The notes: generated by a model not told the origin, from the sequence alone. A stretch of 64,000 nt of DNA from Komagataeibacter sp. FNDCF1 (GCF_021295335.1 NZ_JAIWOT010000001.1:1367001-1431000), one strand, 5' to 3'. Shown: positions 27,934 to 39,532, numbered from the stretch's first letter. Numbers and translations: made by a program.

Positions 27934-28209
27934 TCAGCTTACAATGTAGGGCAGCAGGGCCAGGAAACGTGCACGCTTGATGGCCTGGGCCAGTTCGCGC
28001 TGCTTCTTGGCGGACACTGCCGTGATGCGGCTGGGAACGATCTTGCCACGCTCGGACAGGAAGCGGCTCAGCAGGCGCACGTCCTTGTAGTCGATCTTCG
28101 GCGCGTTGGGGCCGGAGAACGGGCAGGACTTGCGACGACGGTAGAACGGACGGCGCGCGCCAACCGCAACGCGGCGGGCGGCGGGATTGATCTCGGTGGA
28201 TTCTGACAT
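27934..28209 (-). CDS. rpsR: 30S ribosomal protein S18
   Basis: Small-subunit protein that binds 16S rRNA together with S6. It contains [24 protein letters not shown] and [27 protein letters not shown], here quoted around the core DYKDVRLL and KIVPSRIT. 91 aa, slightly long at the N-terminus. It lies 6 bp after rpsF and 13 bp before rplI in the usual order. Confidence 0.96.
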   Translation of the reverse strand: MSESTEINPAARRVAVGARRPFYRRRKSCPFSGPNAPKIDYKDVRLLSRFLSERGKIVPSRITAVSAKKQRELAQAIKRARFLALLPYIVS

Positions 28210-28215
28210 CAGCTC

Positions 28216-28701
28216 TTACTCCGCTTCGGCGCCGGCTGTGGCGTTGGCGCGCTGCTGTTCTTCACGCTCGTTACGGGCGCGGAACTCCTCGCGGTCATCA
28301 AAGTTACGGCGCGCGCCACGGCCGCTCTCGAACCGGCCGGTGGGCTTGGGCCCACGGAAGCCACGCTCACGCTCGTCACCCTTGCGCGACAGGATGACGG
28401 ACGGTGCCTCGTCAATCTCGTCAACACGCAGGGTCAGCACGCGCAGCACGTCTTCATTCAGGCCGAGCTGACGCTCGATTTCCTTGATCGCGGCGGAAGA
28501 TGCATCGAGACCCAGAAGCATGTAATGCCCCTTGCGGTTCTTCTTGATGCGGTAGGCCAGCGTGCGCAGGCCCCAGTATTCGCGCTTCTTGACGGAACCG
28601 GATTCCGCCTCAAGCTGGGTGGCGATGCCATCGGCAATGGCTTCTACCTGCTGCTGCGACACGTCATTACGTACGATCAGCACGGTTTCATACAACGGCA
28701 T
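28216..28701 (-). CDS. rpsF: 30S ribosomal protein S6
   Basis: Small-subunit ribosomal protein, partner of S18. The core (about residues 1-100) begins MPLYETVLIVRNDVS and contains the WGLRTLAYRIKKNRKGHYMLL segment. The protein continues for about 55 residues of charged, Arg/Gly-rich tail (RGFRGPKPTGRFESGRGARR), giving 161 aa against 95-135 in most bacteria. Such extensions occur in alphaproteobacteria. First gene of the rpsF-rpsR-rplI operon. Confidence 0.96.
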   Translation of the reverse strand: MPLYETVLIVRNDVSQQQVEAIADGIATQLEAESGSVKKREYWGLRTLAYRIKKNRKGHYMLLGLDASSAAIKEIERQLGLNEDVLRVLTLRVDEIDEAPSVILSRKGDERERGFRGPKPTGRFESGRGARRNFDDREEFRARNEREEQQRANATAGAEAE

Positions 28702-28732
28702 GGGTACTCCCTTCGGATCGCTTCAACCCCGG

Positions 28733-28755
28733 CATGGCGGACACGGTCCGCCATG
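28733..28755 (-). promoter_or_regulatory. hairpin in rpsF leader
   Basis: A perfect 10-bp inverted repeat CATGGCGGAC-CGT-GTCCGCCATG (minus-strand sense) lies 32 bp upstream of the rpsF start. A TATACC hexamer about 20 bases further upstream could be a -10 box, which would put the hairpin in the 5' UTR. In other bacteria S6-S18 binds a leader hairpin for autoregulation. I cannot confirm the bulged motif here, so this is only a candidate. Confidence 0.35.
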
Positions 28756-28860
28756 TTGCCCGAAAGGCACGGGTATAGCCGGGCGCGATGCCACGCACCC
28801 GGCAGGGAAGAGGCGCCTTGAAACACAAACGCGCCCGACAGACAAGAAAAAAAGTAAAAC

Positions 28861-29412
28861 CTATTTGGTCTCGACCGGCCTGAGCCACGTAAAGACCGGA
28901 ACGGGATGGATATCCTGCGGGCGGTCATGGCGGAAGCCGGTCTCGGCCTTGATCAGTTCCAGCGGCACGTCAAGCATGCTGTCCGGCCCACGCGGGTCGA
29001 CCTCCACCTCGCGCAGGGCGGCGGCAAAGGCGCGCTTGCGCAGGGGGGCAAGGGCATCGGGCGCATCGCCGCGCACGTCCAGCGCCAGCCTGTCGCCATC
29101 ACGGCCATCATGCAGCACGACCCAGCGTTCCTCCCCCGCTTCATACCCTGCTGCCTGGCTTAACGGATCGACCATGCCGATATCGCATGTAACAAGCCTG
29201 CCCTCCCGGCACAGGGTCCTGCGGTCGTAATTGGCAATCAGCCCGCTGTCATTATTGGTGCGGATGACAAACCAGCCATGGGGCAGGTCGGCTATGGCGT
29301 AAGGTGCCTCATCGAGCGTGTCGGGCTCCCCCGTATCGCACAGGCCCAGTGCATCGAGCAGTTCCGCACGGTCAACGCCATGGAATTTGTAATAGGATGT
29401 ATCGAAATTCAT
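28861..29412 (-). CDS. unknown cytosolic protein
   Basis: I do not recognise the family. The 183-aa protein is acidic, has no signal peptide or membrane segment, and starts MNFDTSYYKFHGVDRAELL. It has a GWFVIRTNNDSGLIANYDR stretch, a tryptophan pair region around ERWVVLHDGRDGDRLAL, and a conserved-looking C-terminus VPVFTWLRP. Codon use is like its neighbours, which argues for a real gene. It lies 159 bp upstream of rpsF on the same strand. Its ribosome binding site lies inside a 17-bp hairpin (29414-29450), which suggests translational control. Confidence 0.7.
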   Translation of the reverse strand: MNFDTSYYKFHGVDRAELLDALGLCDTGEPDTLDEAPYAIADLPHGWFVIRTNNDSGLIANYDRRTLCREGRLVTCDIGMVDPLSQAAGYEAGEERWVVLHDGRDGDRLALDVRGDAPDALAPLRKRAFAAALREVEVDPRGPDSMLDVPLELIKAETGFRHDRPQDIHPVPVFTWLRPVETK

Positions 29413-29413
29413 T

Positions 29414-29450
29414 GTTCCCTTTCCCTTCCAACTGGAAGGAAAATGGGAAC
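29414..29450 (-). promoter_or_regulatory. hairpin masking the ribosome binding site of the unknown gene at 28861-29412
   Basis: Read on the minus strand, an 18-nt arm (GTTCCCATTTTCCTTCCA), a GT loop and a 17-nt arm (TGGAAGGGAAAGGGAAC) pair over 17 positions, with one bulged A and one G-U pair. The start codon follows one base (A) after the 3' arm. The purine-rich 3' arm is the only Shine-Dalgarno-like sequence, so the folded mRNA would hide it. The pyrimidine 5' arm acts as an anti-Shine-Dalgarno strand. No T-run follows, so it is not a terminator. Confidence 0.6.
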
Positions 29451-29456
29451 GGGATT

Positions 29457-29468
29457 TTGTTATAACAA
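29457..29468 (-). promoter_or_regulatory. palindromic -10 region upstream of the unknown gene
   Basis: TTGTTATAACAA is a perfect 12-bp palindrome containing TATAAC on the minus strand (29459-29464), a good -10 hexamer. A start point about 7 bases downstream would put the first transcribed bases right at the foot of the hairpin at 29450. I see no convincing -35 box 17 bp upstream. The symmetry could also serve a regulator. Confidence 0.4.
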
Positions 29469-29508
29469 TGGATATCGTAACATTTTTGTGTTGAGCCCCC
29501 CCGACGGT

Positions 29509-30097
29509 TCAGGCGATCCGGAGCCGCTGCGGCAGGGGCATGCCCAAGGCATCGGGAATGCTCCATGTCTCGTGGATGGTACGCACCCTGCGAAAGCCTG
29601 CGCGCAGATAGTTGGGCAGCGCGCGCGGGTGATCGGCCGAACAGGTATTGACCCGCACCACGGCAGGCTGCAGCCGCCATGCCGTGGCGACCATCTGGTG
29701 CAGGAAGGCCCGTCCCACCCCGCGGCCGATCCATGCGGGCAACAGGCCGAAATAGGCGATATTCACATCCGGCCCGTACCGGCTGTCGAGTTCACAGAAC
29801 CCCGCCGGCACATCCCCGTCATAAAGCACATATACGCCAATGCCGGGGCTGGACAGCAGGGTGGCAAGCCGGGAGTCGGGCATGACCCGGCGCAGCCACC
29901 AGCAGTAGTCGCGGCCCACTGCATCGTACAGGCCCCGGTACCAGGCCACGCCGGGGCGCGGGACCCGGCGGATGCTGTATCCCTCCGGCAGGGAAACCGG
30001 GGTGCCGGGTGGCGGACGGTCCATGCACAGGAACGTCACGTCCACCCCGATACGCGTGCCGCTGCCGGACGCCCCGACAGGGGCGTCACAGGGTACC

Positions 30098-30108
<11 letters not shown>
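29509..30108 (-). CDS. GNAT family N-acetyltransferase
   Basis: Acetyl-CoA-dependent acetyltransferase, substrate unknown. The GNAT core is in the second half: [17 protein letters not shown], the beta-4 segment [21 protein letters not shown] with the acetyl-CoA loop GRGVGRA, and [22 protein letters not shown]. 199 aa from ATG 30108, which lies inside the last codons of rpoD (11-bp overlap), so it may be translated by coupling with rpoD. A later ATG at 30024 is an alternative start. Confidence 0.82.
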
Positions 30109-32077
<1,969 letters not shown>

Positions 32078-32298
32078 GCCCGATCAATCCCTACCCAGCA
32101 AATCGTTTACACGCGTCAACAGAACCCTGCCCGCGCACAGTGGCTGCCTTCCCTTTTGTCCCCCCTCCGTGCGGCGGGACAGGATACGGCCAATCATACC
32201 GCTTTCATATGCATTTGTTCTGGTGCAGGTGGTCGATAACATGGCCGAAGTCAAGGGCGACCACGCCATCATTTGATCGAAACGGCCAATTTTCCGCC

Positions 32299-34098
32299 CT
32301 ATTCGTCCCAATCCTCCCCACCCCGGCGCAGGGCTTCCAGCGCCAGCAGGCGGGTGCGCAGGCTGAGCCATGCCGCCTCATCCAGTTCGCCCGCGCACAT
32401 GCGTTCGGTATCGCTCCGGATTTCGTCGGCAAACCGCGCGACATTGAGCAGCGCGTAGAAATGCCACCACTCATGGCGCGGGTCGGTGCCGAACAGATCA
32501 TCATCCTCCTGCCCCCGCATCCGCCGCCCGCGCACCGCGCGCACGCGCTGGCACACATCCCCCAGCCCCGCGGCGGACAGGCAGGCCACCAGTTCCGCAG
32601 CCGGGGGCAGTTCGCCGCGCATGTCATACAGGTCGAGCAGTTCCTCACGCAGGGCCGCGATATCGGCAGGCAGTTCAAGCCGGCAGTAGGCGTCCTGCAC
32701 CTCGGGCAGCACGACGGGCTGCTCCAGGATGATGGCGGTCAGGATGCACTGGCGCTGCAGGTCCGCATCCATCAGCGCCACGGGGGCGGTGGCGACCGGG
32801 GCGCGCCTGACCCCGCCCCTGCCCCCCGCACGGCGGAACATCTCGAAAAAACTGTCCAGCAGGGTGGAACGGTATTCCGACGCCAGCGCCCTGTCCGGAA
32901 TCAGGGCAGCCACTTCCACCAGCCTGCGGCGCAGGGCGGCGCGCTGCTCGGGACCGGGGTTGCGCACGCCCTCGCTCAGCAGGCCGAACAGGACCTCTCC
33001 CATCGGGCGGGCGCCCTCGACCAGCGACGCCATGGCGGCCTGGCCATCACGGCGGACAAGGCTGTCGGGGTCCTCGCCTTCGGGCAGGACGCAAAAGCGC
33101 AGGGTGCGTTCCACATTCAGCAGCGGCAGCGCGGTCTGCGCCGCCTTGACCGCGGCGCGCTGGCCCGCCGCATCACCATCGAAACACAGCACCGGGGCGG
33201 GAGCGACCTGCCACAGCGCCTCCAGCTGTTCGGCGGTCAACGCCGTGCCGAGCGGGGCCACCGCGCCGTGAAAGCCCGCCTGGTGAAGGGCAATCACATC
33301 CATGTAGCCCTCCACCACCAGCAGTTCGGCGCCCGCTCCCGTGCCCCGCACGCCTTCACGCGCGCGGTCCAGCCCGAACAGCACCCGGCGCTTGGAGAAG
33401 ACCGCGGTCTCCGGCCCGTTGAGGTATTTGGGCTGCCCGTCGCCCAGAATACGGCCACCAAAAGAGACCAGACGCCCGCGCCGGTCACGGATGGGAAAGG
33501 TCACGCGGTTGAAGAACAGTTCACGCGATGGCCTGCCGTCCTCATCCGCGCGCATCACGCCCGCCTCCACCAGCATGGCGGGGGTGATGTCGTGCTCCGC
33601 CATTTCGGTCACCAGCCCGCCGCGCCCATCGCCCGACCAGCCCAGCCCGAAGGCGGCAATGGTTTCATCGGTCAGGCCACGGCCATGCAGGTAGGCCAGG
33701 CCCTCGCGCCCTTCGGGCTGGTACAGCCTGCGCTGCCAGGACTGCTGCACGGCTTCGAGCACATCGCCCAGCGTGCGGGCCTGTTCGGCACGCGCGCGCT
33801 GGACGGGGTCGGGCTTTGGCATTTCCATGCCGGCGGCGGTGGCCAGTTCCTCCACCGTCTCGATGAAGGTGCGGCCCTCGCTCTGCATCACGAAGGTGAT
33901 GACATCACCATGCGCCTGGCAGCCAAAACAGTGGTAATGGTCATCATAGATATAGAATGATGGCGTCTTTTCCCCGTGGAAGGGGCAGCAGGCCTTCCAG
34001 TTCTTTCCCGAACGCACCAGCTTCGTCCGCCGCCCGATGACGGGGGCGATGGGCGTGCGGGCACGCAGTTCGTCAAGGAATGCGGGGTCAAGCGCCAT
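32299..34098 (-). CDS. dnaG: DNA primase
   Basis: Makes RNA primers for replication. The zinc-binding domain has C38, H41, C57 and C60 (CCPFHGEKTPSF, HCFGCQAHGD). The TOPRIM core includes LLVVEGYMDVIALHQAG and CFDGDAAGQRAA. The C-terminal DnaB-interacting domain is about 430-599. 599 aa. The start at 34098 (MALDPAFLDELRAR) matches the family; the longer frame would run into the yqeY 3' end. It lies 22 bp after yqeY and upstream of rpoD. Confidence 0.96.
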   Translation of the reverse strand: MALDPAFLDELRARTPIAPVIGRRTKLVRSGKNWKACCPFHGEKTPSFYIYDDHYHCFGCQAHGDVITFVMQSEGRTFIETVEELATAAGMEMPKPDPVQRARAEQARTLGDVLEAVQQSWQRRLYQPEGREGLAYLHGRGLTDETIAAFGLGWSGDGRGGLVTEMAEHDITPAMLVEAGVMRADEDGRPSRELFFNRVTFPIRDRRGRLVSFGGRILGDGQPKYLNGPETAVFSKRRVLFGLDRAREGVRGTGAGAELLVVEGYMDVIALHQAGFHGAVAPLGTALTAEQLEALWQVAPAPVLCFDGDAAGQRAAVKAAQTALPLLNVERTLRFCVLPEGEDPDSLVRRDGQAAMASLVEGARPMGEVLFGLLSEGVRNPGPEQRAALRRRLVEVAALIPDRALASEYRSTLLDSFFEMFRRAGGRGGVRRAPVATAPVALMDADLQRQCILTAIILEQPVVLPEVQDAYCRLELPADIAALREELLDLYDMRGELPPAAELVACLSAAGLGDVCQRVRAVRGRRMRGQEDDDLFGTDPRHEWWHFYALLNVARFADEIRSDTERMCAGELDEAAWLSLRTRLLALEALRRGGEDWDE

Positions 34099-34120
34099 CG
34101 GTGTGCGGAACTCCGGCCGG

Positions 34121-34579
34121 TCAGGCGGACAGGCGCGCGCGCACCACGGCGGATGCACGTGCGGGGTCAAGCGCCGCGCCAAACTGCTGCTTCAGCGCCG
34201 CCATGACCTTGCCCATGTCCTTCATGGAGGTGGCATCGGTGCGTTCGATGGCTTCGCGCACGGCGGCCTCGATGGTGGCGTCATCCAGATCGGGCGGCAG
34301 GTAGTCGCGGATGATGGCAATCTCGGCCTCCTCCTTTTCCGCCAGTTCGGGGCGGCCGCCCTGGGTGTACATGGAAGCCGATTCCGTGCGTGACTTGATC
34401 ATGCCGCGCAGCATGGAAATCACGGCTTCATCGCTCACTTGGTCCTCGCCCTTCGCGCGGCCGGCAATATCGACATCCTTCAGCTTTGCGGTGATCATGC
34501 GGATGGTGCCGACCTTTTCGCTCTGGCCTGCCTTCATGGCTGTTTTCAGGTCATCCATGAAACGTGCGCGCAAGGACAT
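34121..34579 (-). CDS. GatB/YqeY domain protein
   Basis: This 152-aa helical protein is a stand-alone version of the tail domain of the amidotransferase subunit GatB; YqeY proteins are thought to act with tRNA. MSLRARFMDDLKTAMKAGQSEKV, quoted here only for the MKAG core, and GKVMAALKQQFGAALDPARAS are typical. The start at 34579 is preceded by GAGGAG. It is divergent from the carA frame and stands before dnaG, the order common in alphaproteobacteria. Molecular role not settled in the family. Confidence 0.88.
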   Translation of the reverse strand: MSLRARFMDDLKTAMKAGQSEKVGTIRMITAKLKDVDIAGRAKGEDQVSDEAVISMLRGMIKSRTESASMYTQGGRPELAEKEEAEIAIIRDYLPPDLDDATIEAAVREAIERTDATSMKDMGKVMAALKQQFGAALDPARASAVVRARLSA

Positions 34580-34630
34580 GACTGTCAACTCCTCTGCCCG
34601 GCGGGAGGGCGGGATGCCCTGCATGGTGCC

Positions 34631-34645
34631 GGGAATAATTTTCCC
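34631..34645. promoter_or_regulatory. dyad 1 in the yqeY-carA divergent region
   Basis: GGGAA-TAATT-TTCCC, 5-bp arms with a 5-bp spacer. It shares arms and spacing with dyad 2 at 34668. The two centres are 38 bp apart. The pattern suggests a pair of binding sites for one regulator between yqeY and the helix-turn-helix/CarA frame. Confidence 0.45.
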
Positions 34646-34667
34646 ACTGTCTCGTTGCGGGGGTATG

Positions 34668-34684
34668 TGGGAATTTTCTTCCCA
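34668..34684. promoter_or_regulatory. dyad 2 in the yqeY-carA divergent region
   Basis: TGGGAA-TTTTC-TTCCCA, perfect 6-bp arms with a 5-bp spacer, 48 bp upstream of the first ATG of the carA frame. It has the same GGGAA/TTCCC half-sites as dyad 1. The helix-turn-helix domain encoded just downstream is the obvious candidate binder (inference). Confidence 0.5.
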
Positions 34685-34732
34685 ATTACCAGAGACACTG
34701 TTAGGCAATACTCCCGGAAGGGACATCATCCA

Positions 34733-36130
34733 ATGCCGATGACGATAGAAAGTATTATCGAACGCCTTGGGGGCGCCGAACAGGCCGCCCGCCTGACGGG
34801 TGTCAGCACCGAGGCCATTCGCAAATGGCGGCAGGCCCGCGCCATACCGCCCAAGCACTGGACAACCGTGCTGCGGGCCACCGGCCTGTCACTGTCCGAC
34901 CTGCAACCTGCCACAGAATCCGACCGACCGGAGCCCAAGATGAGCACGCCAAACCCGAGCGCACCGGCCAGCAGGCCCCCAGCCGCCACCGCCGCCCTGA
35001 TCCTGGCCGACGGCACCGTGTTGTGGGGGCGTGGATTCGGCGCGCACAGCACCGGGCGCACGCTGGGTGAACTCTGCTTTTCCACCGGCATGACCGGCTA
35101 TCAGGAAACGCTGACCGACCCGTCCTTCGCCGGGCAGATCATTACCTTCACCTTCCCCCATATCGGCAATACCGGCACCACGCCGGAAGATGATGAAGCA
35201 GCGCGGATCAGCGCCCGCGCGCTGGTGGTCAAGGAAGACCTGACGGCGCCGGCCAACTGGCGTTCGACCGAATCGCTGGATGCCTGGCTGAAGGTGCGCG
35301 ACGTACCCGGCATATGCGGCATCGACACCCGTGCCATTACGCGGCGCATCCGCGAAGGCGGCCCGCAGACGGCCGTCGTGGCCTATCCCGCCGACGGAAA
35401 GTTCGACATCCCCGCCCTGCACGAACGCGCCCGCGCGTGGCCGGGGCTTGAGGGCATGGACCTTGCGCGTGAAGTCACCTGCGCCGCATCCTACAGCTGG
35501 AACGAGGGCGTGTGGCAGTGGCCGCACGGCACCGCACCGCTGCCGGAAAAACGGCGGAAGGTGGTTGCGGTGGATTACGGGGCCAAGCGCAACATCCTGC
35601 GCTGCCTGGCGAGCGCAGGGTGCGATGTGACCGTGGTGCCGGCCACGGCAACGGCGGAGGAAATCCTCGCCCTCGACCCCGCTGGCGTGTTCCTGTCCAA
35701 CGGGCCAGGTGACCCGGCAGCGACGGCGCAATACGCCGTCCCGGCCATCAGGGGCGTGCTGGACGCGGGCAGGCCGGTCTTCGGCATCTGCCTTGGCCAT
35801 CAGCTTCTGGCGCTGGCACTCGGGGCGAAGACCTACAAGCTGGCGCGCGGGCACCGTGGCGCCAACCAGCCGGTCAAGGACCTGGCGACGGGCAGGGTGG
35901 AAATCACCAGCCAGAACCACGGCTTCGCGGTGGATGACAAATCCCTGCCTACGGACGTGCGCGCCACCCATGTCAGCCTGTTTGACGGATCGAACGAAGG
36001 CATTGCCACCAGCCGCTACCCGGCATTCTCGGTGCAGTACCACCCCGAGGCCAGCCCCGGCCCGTCGGACAGCCACTACCTGTTCCGCCGTTTTGTCGAC
36101 CTGATCGACACCACAACCAAGACCGCGTGA
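34733..36130 (+). CDS. carA: carbamoyl phosphate synthase small subunit with N-terminal helix-turn-helix extension
   Basis: Glutaminase subunit that supplies ammonia to CarB for arginine and pyrimidine synthesis. CarA proper begins about at ATG 34940 ([13 protein letters not shown] six bases upstream, 396 aa). It has the CPSase small domain and a class I amidotransferase domain with the catalytic cysteine in [15 protein letters not shown] and His/Glu in QYHPEASPG. The frame is open upstream to ATG 34733, adding 69 residues that form a YdaS-like helix-turn-helix ([32 protein letters not shown]). No stop separates the two. Either this is a fused DNA-binding CarA (465 aa) or two products come from alternative starts. 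Confidence 0.9.
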   Translation: MPMTIESIIERLGGAEQAARLTGVSTEAIRKWRQARAIPPKHWTTVLRATGLSLSDLQPATESDRPEPKMSTPNPSAPASRPPAATAALILADGTVLWGRGFGAHSTGRTLGELCFSTGMTGYQETLTDPSFAGQIITFTFPHIGNTGTTPEDDEAARISARALVVKEDLTAPANWRSTESLDAWLKVRDVPGICGIDTRAITRRIREGGPQTAVVAYPADGKFDIPALHERARAWPGLEGMDLAREVTCAASYSWNEGVWQWPHGTAPLPEKRRKVVAVDYGAKRNILRCLASAGCDVTVVPATATAEEILALDPAGVFLSNGPGDPAATAQYAVPAIRGVLDAGRPVFGICLGHQLLALALGAKTYKLARGHRGANQPVKDLATGRVEITSQNHGFAVDDKSLPTDVRATHVSLFDGSNEGIATSRYPAFSVQYHPEASPGPSDSHYLFRRFVDLIDTTTKTA

Positions 36131-36143
36131 AAGCCGACCCGAC

Positions 36144-39100
36144 ATGCCAAAACGGACAGACATACGCTCCATCCTGATTATCGGCGCCGGCCCGATCGTA
36201 ATCGGCCAGGCGTGCGAATTCGACTATTCCGGCGCGCAGGCGTGCAAGGCGCTGAAGGAAGAGGGCTACCGCGTCATTCTGGTCAATTCCAATCCCGCCA
36301 CGATCATGACCGATCCGGGGCTGGCGGATGCGACCTATATCGAGCCGATCACCCCGGAATTCGTCGAGCGCATCATCGCGCGTGAGAAGCCTGACGCCAT
36401 CCTGCCCACCATGGGTGGCCAGACCGCGCTGAACACGGCCATGGCGCTGGACAAGTCGGGCTTTTTGAAAAAGCACGATGTCGAACTGATCGGCGCGAAT
36501 GCCGAGGTGATCGACCGCGCAGAGGACCGGCAGAAATTCCGCGAGGCGATGGACGAGATCGGCATCGAAAGCCCGCGCAGCCTGATCGCCCACACGCTGG
36601 AGGAAGCCCGCAGCGCGCTGGAAACCGTGGGCCTGCCCGCGGTGATCCGCCCGTCCTTCACCATGGGCGGTTCGGGCGGCGGCATTGCCTACAACAAGGA
36701 GGAGTTCGACCGCATCGTCTCCTCCGGGCTTGACGCCTCCCCCACCACGGAAGTCCTGATCGAGGAATCCGTGCTGGGCTGGAAGGAGTACGAGATGGAG
36801 GTCGTGCGCGACACGGCGGACAACTGCATCATCATCTGCTCCATCGAGAACATCGACCCGATGGGCGTGCATACCGGGGATTCCATCACCGTCGCCCCGG
36901 CGCTTACGCTTACGGACAAGGAATACCAGCGCCTGCGTGACATGTCGCTGGCCTGCCTGCGCAGGATCGGCGTGGAAACCGGCGGGTCGAACGTGCAGTT
37001 CGGCATCAACCCCGTCGATGGCCGCGTGGTGGTGATCGAGATGAACCCGCGCGTGTCGCGGTCCTCGGCACTCGCCTCCAAGGCCACAGGCTTCCCGATT
37101 GCCAAGGTCGCGGCCAAGCTGGCGGTGGGCTACACGCTCGATGAACTGACCAACGACATTACCGGCAGCACGCCAGCATCGTTCGAACCCACGATTGACT
37201 ATGTCGTGGTCAAGATCCCGCGGTTTACGTTCGAGAAATTCCCCGGCACGCCCGCCCTGCTGTCCACCAGCATGAAGTCGGTTGGTGAGGCGATGGCCAT
37301 TGGCCGTTCCTTCCCCGAGGCGCTGCAGAAGGGCCTGCGGTCGATGGAAATCGGGCTGGCGGGACTGGACCCGGTGGAAGCGCCGGGCGATGGCGGGCCG
37401 GATGCCTTCCGCGCCGCCCTGTCGCAGCCGCGCCCCGAACGCATCCTGATGGCTGCACAGGCCCTGCGCGCGGGGCTGAGTGTCGAGGACATCCACGATG
37501 CCTGCCGCTTCGAGCCATGGTTCCTGCGCGAGATTGCCAGCATCGTGGCCGCCGAGCATGCAGTGATGCGCGACGGCCTGCCGGAAGATGCCGACAGCCT
37601 GCGCGCGCTCAAGGCCATGGGCTTCTCCGACATCCAGCTTGCCCGCCTGTCCGGCACGCAGGAAGGCGAAGTGGCAAAGCTGCGCGAAAGCCGTGGCGTG
37701 CTGCCGGTCTACAAGCGCATTGATACCTGTGCCGGTGAGTTCGCGTCCCCCACGCCGTACATGTATTCGTCCTATGAAGGCGGATATGGCGTGCCGGAAT
37801 GTGAAAGCCGGCCGACTGACCGCAAAAAGATCGTCATCCTTGGCGGTGGGCCGAACCGTATCGGCCAGGGGATCGAGTTCGATTACTGCTGCGTCCACGC
37901 CGCCTATGCGCTGCGCGAAGCCGGGTTCGAGACGATCATGGTCAACTGCAACCCCGAGACCGTGTCGACCGACTACGACACATCCGACCGCCTGTATTTC
38001 GAGCCGCTGACGGCGGAAGACGTCATCGCCCTGATCCGGCGCGAGCAGGAAAACGGCACCGTTCTGGGCTGCATCGTGCAGTATGGCGGCCAGACCCCGC
38101 TCAAGCTGTCACGCGCGCTGGAAGCGGCTGGCATCCCGCTTCTGGGCACACCGGCGGATGCGATCGACCGGGCCGAGGACCGCGAGCGTTTCCAGGCCAT
38201 GCTGCACAAACTCGGCCTGCGCCAGCCCGCCAATGGCATCGCGCGCAGCCCGGCGGAAGCCGAGGCCGTGGCCGAGAAGATCGGTTATCCGGTCGTGGTC
38301 CGCCCGTCCTACGTGCTGGGTGGCCGCGCGATGGAAATCGTGCATGACCGCGCCAGCCTGCAGCGTTACATGCGCGTGGCCCTGCAGCTTGCCGGTGCGG
38401 AAGTCGCCAACGGCCCCGTGCTGATCGACCATTACCTCAATGACGCGATCGAGGCGGACGTGGACTGCATTGCCGATGGCAGCGAAGTCTATGTGGCTGG
38501 CGTCATGGAACATATCGAGGAAGCCGGCATCCATTCCGGTGACAGCGCATGTTCTCTCCCGCCCTATACGCTCTCCCCCGCCATCGTGACCGAACTCAAG
38601 GCACAGACCGAGGCCATGGCGCGCGAGCTTGGCATCGTGGGGCTGATGAACGTGCAGTACGCGATCAAGGGCCACGATATTTTCGTGCTGGAAGTCAACC
38701 CGCGCGCCTCGCGCACCGTGCCGTTCGTTGCCAAGGCCACGGGGGTTCCGGTCGCCAAGATCGGTGCGCGGGTCATGGCGGGCGCGAAGCTTGCCGAATT
38801 CCGGCTTGATGACCGTGCCGTCGCCCCGCATGTGGCGGTGAAGGAGGCGGTGTTCCCCTTCAACCGCTTCCCCGACGTGGACACGATCCTTGGCCCGGAA
38901 ATGCGCTCCACCGGTGAGGTGATGGGCCTTGACGCCTCGTTCGAGCGGGCCTTTGCCAAGTCGCAGCTTGCCGCGGGCGTGAAGCTGCCGCGTTCGGGCC
39001 GGGTCTTCCTGTCCGTGCGTGACAGTGACAAGGCCGCCGTCAAATCCATTGGCCGCCTGCTGTCGGAAATGGGCTTCACCATTCTGGCCACCCGCGGCAC

Positions 39101-39398
39101 GGCCAGATGCCTGCGTGAAGCGGGCGTGAGCGTGGATGTGGTGAACAAGGTGCTGGAAGGCCGCCCGAACTGCGTGGACGCCATCCGCTCGGGTGAGGTG
39201 CAGATGGTCATCAACACCGCACAGGGTGCCCAGGCAGTCAGCGACAGCTTTGACATCCGCCGCTCGGCGCTGACGCATGGCATTCCGCACTACACCACCA
39301 TTGCCGGTGCACGGGCGGCGACGCATGCCATTTCGGCCATGCGTGAGGGGGTTCTTGAAGTCGCGCCCCTTCAATCCTATTTTAAGGGATCATTCTGA
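36144..39398 (+). CDS. carB: carbamoyl phosphate synthase large subunit
   Basis: Makes carbamoyl phosphate from bicarbonate, two ATP and ammonia tunnelled from CarA. It contains two homologous ATP-grasp halves: [11 protein letters not shown] and [10 protein letters not shown] in the first, [16 protein letters not shown] and [11 protein letters not shown] in the second. The C-terminal MGS-like allosteric domain (about 950-1084) has the [17 protein letters not shown] region. 1084 aa is full length. It starts 13 bp after carA and forms carAB. Confidence 0.97.
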   Translation: MPKRTDIRSILIIGAGPIVIGQACEFDYSGAQACKALKEEGYRVILVNSNPATIMTDPGLADATYIEPITPEFVERIIAREKPDAILPTMGGQTALNTAMALDKSGFLKKHDVELIGANAEVIDRAEDRQKFREAMDEIGIESPRSLIAHTLEEARSALETVGLPAVIRPSFTMGGSGGGIAYNKEEFDRIVSSGLDASPTTEVLIEESVLGWKEYEMEVVRDTADNCIIICSIENIDPMGVHTGDSITVAPALTLTDKEYQRLRDMSLACLRRIGVETGGSNVQFGINPVDGRVVVIEMNPRVSRSSALASKATGFPIAKVAAKLAVGYTLDELTNDITGSTPASFEPTIDYVVVKIPRFTFEKFPGTPALLSTSMKSVGEAMAIGRSFPEALQKGLRSMEIGLAGLDPVEAPGDGGPDAFRAALSQPRPERILMAAQALRAGLSVEDIHDACRFEPWFLREIASIVAAEHAVMRDGLPEDADSLRALKAMGFSDIQLARLSGTQEGEVAKLRESRGVLPVYKRIDTCAGEFASPTPYMYSSYEGGYGVPECESRPTDRKKIVILGGGPNRIGQGIEFDYCCVHAAYALREAGFETIMVNCNPETVSTDYDTSDRLYFEPLTAEDVIALIRREQENGTVLGCIVQYGGQTPLKLSRALEAAGIPLLGTPADAIDRAEDRERFQAMLHKLGLRQPANGIARSPAEAEAVAEKIGYPVVVRPSYVLGGRAMEIVHDRASLQRYMRVALQLAGAEVANGPVLIDHYLNDAIEADVDCIADGSEVYVAGVMEHIEEAGIHSGDSACSLPPYTLSPAIVTELKAQTEAMARELGIVGLMNVQYAIKGHDIFVLEVNPRASRTVPFVAKATGVPVAKIGARVMAGAKLAEFRLDDRAVAPHVAVKEAVFPFNRFPDVDTILGPEMRSTGEVMGLDASFERAFAKSQLAAGVKLPRSGRVFLSVRDSDKAAVKSIGRLLSEMGFTILATRGTARCLREAGVSVDVVNKVLEGRPNCVDAIRSGEVQMVINTAQGAQAVSDSFDIRRSALTHGIPHYTTIAGARAATHAISAMREGVLEVAPLQSYFKGSF

Positions 39399-39532
39399 GC
39401 GTATCGCACAACGCGGGTGGTCCTGCTGGTCCCAAGGCTGGCAGGCCGCCCGCGTCGTATTACAGGCGATGGGCTTGGACCCAGCAACCAACAGTCAGTT
39501 GCGGAAACTGACCTTCACCTCGGGGACAAACC

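Noticed and set aside
34733-34939. Toxin-antitoxin antidote (YdaS-like) as a separate gene
   Set aside because: There is no stop before carA and no toxin gene beside it, so it is described as an extension of the carA frame.
35973-37898. Open frame of 641 codons on the minus strand opposite carB
   Set aside because: It is antisense to carB, has no family features and is rich in Gly, Arg and His as expected from the complement of GC-rich codons.
39399-39532. Riboswitch or small RNA between carB and greA
   Set aside because: Only short, weak inverted repeats are seen and no known riboswitch core can be recognised.
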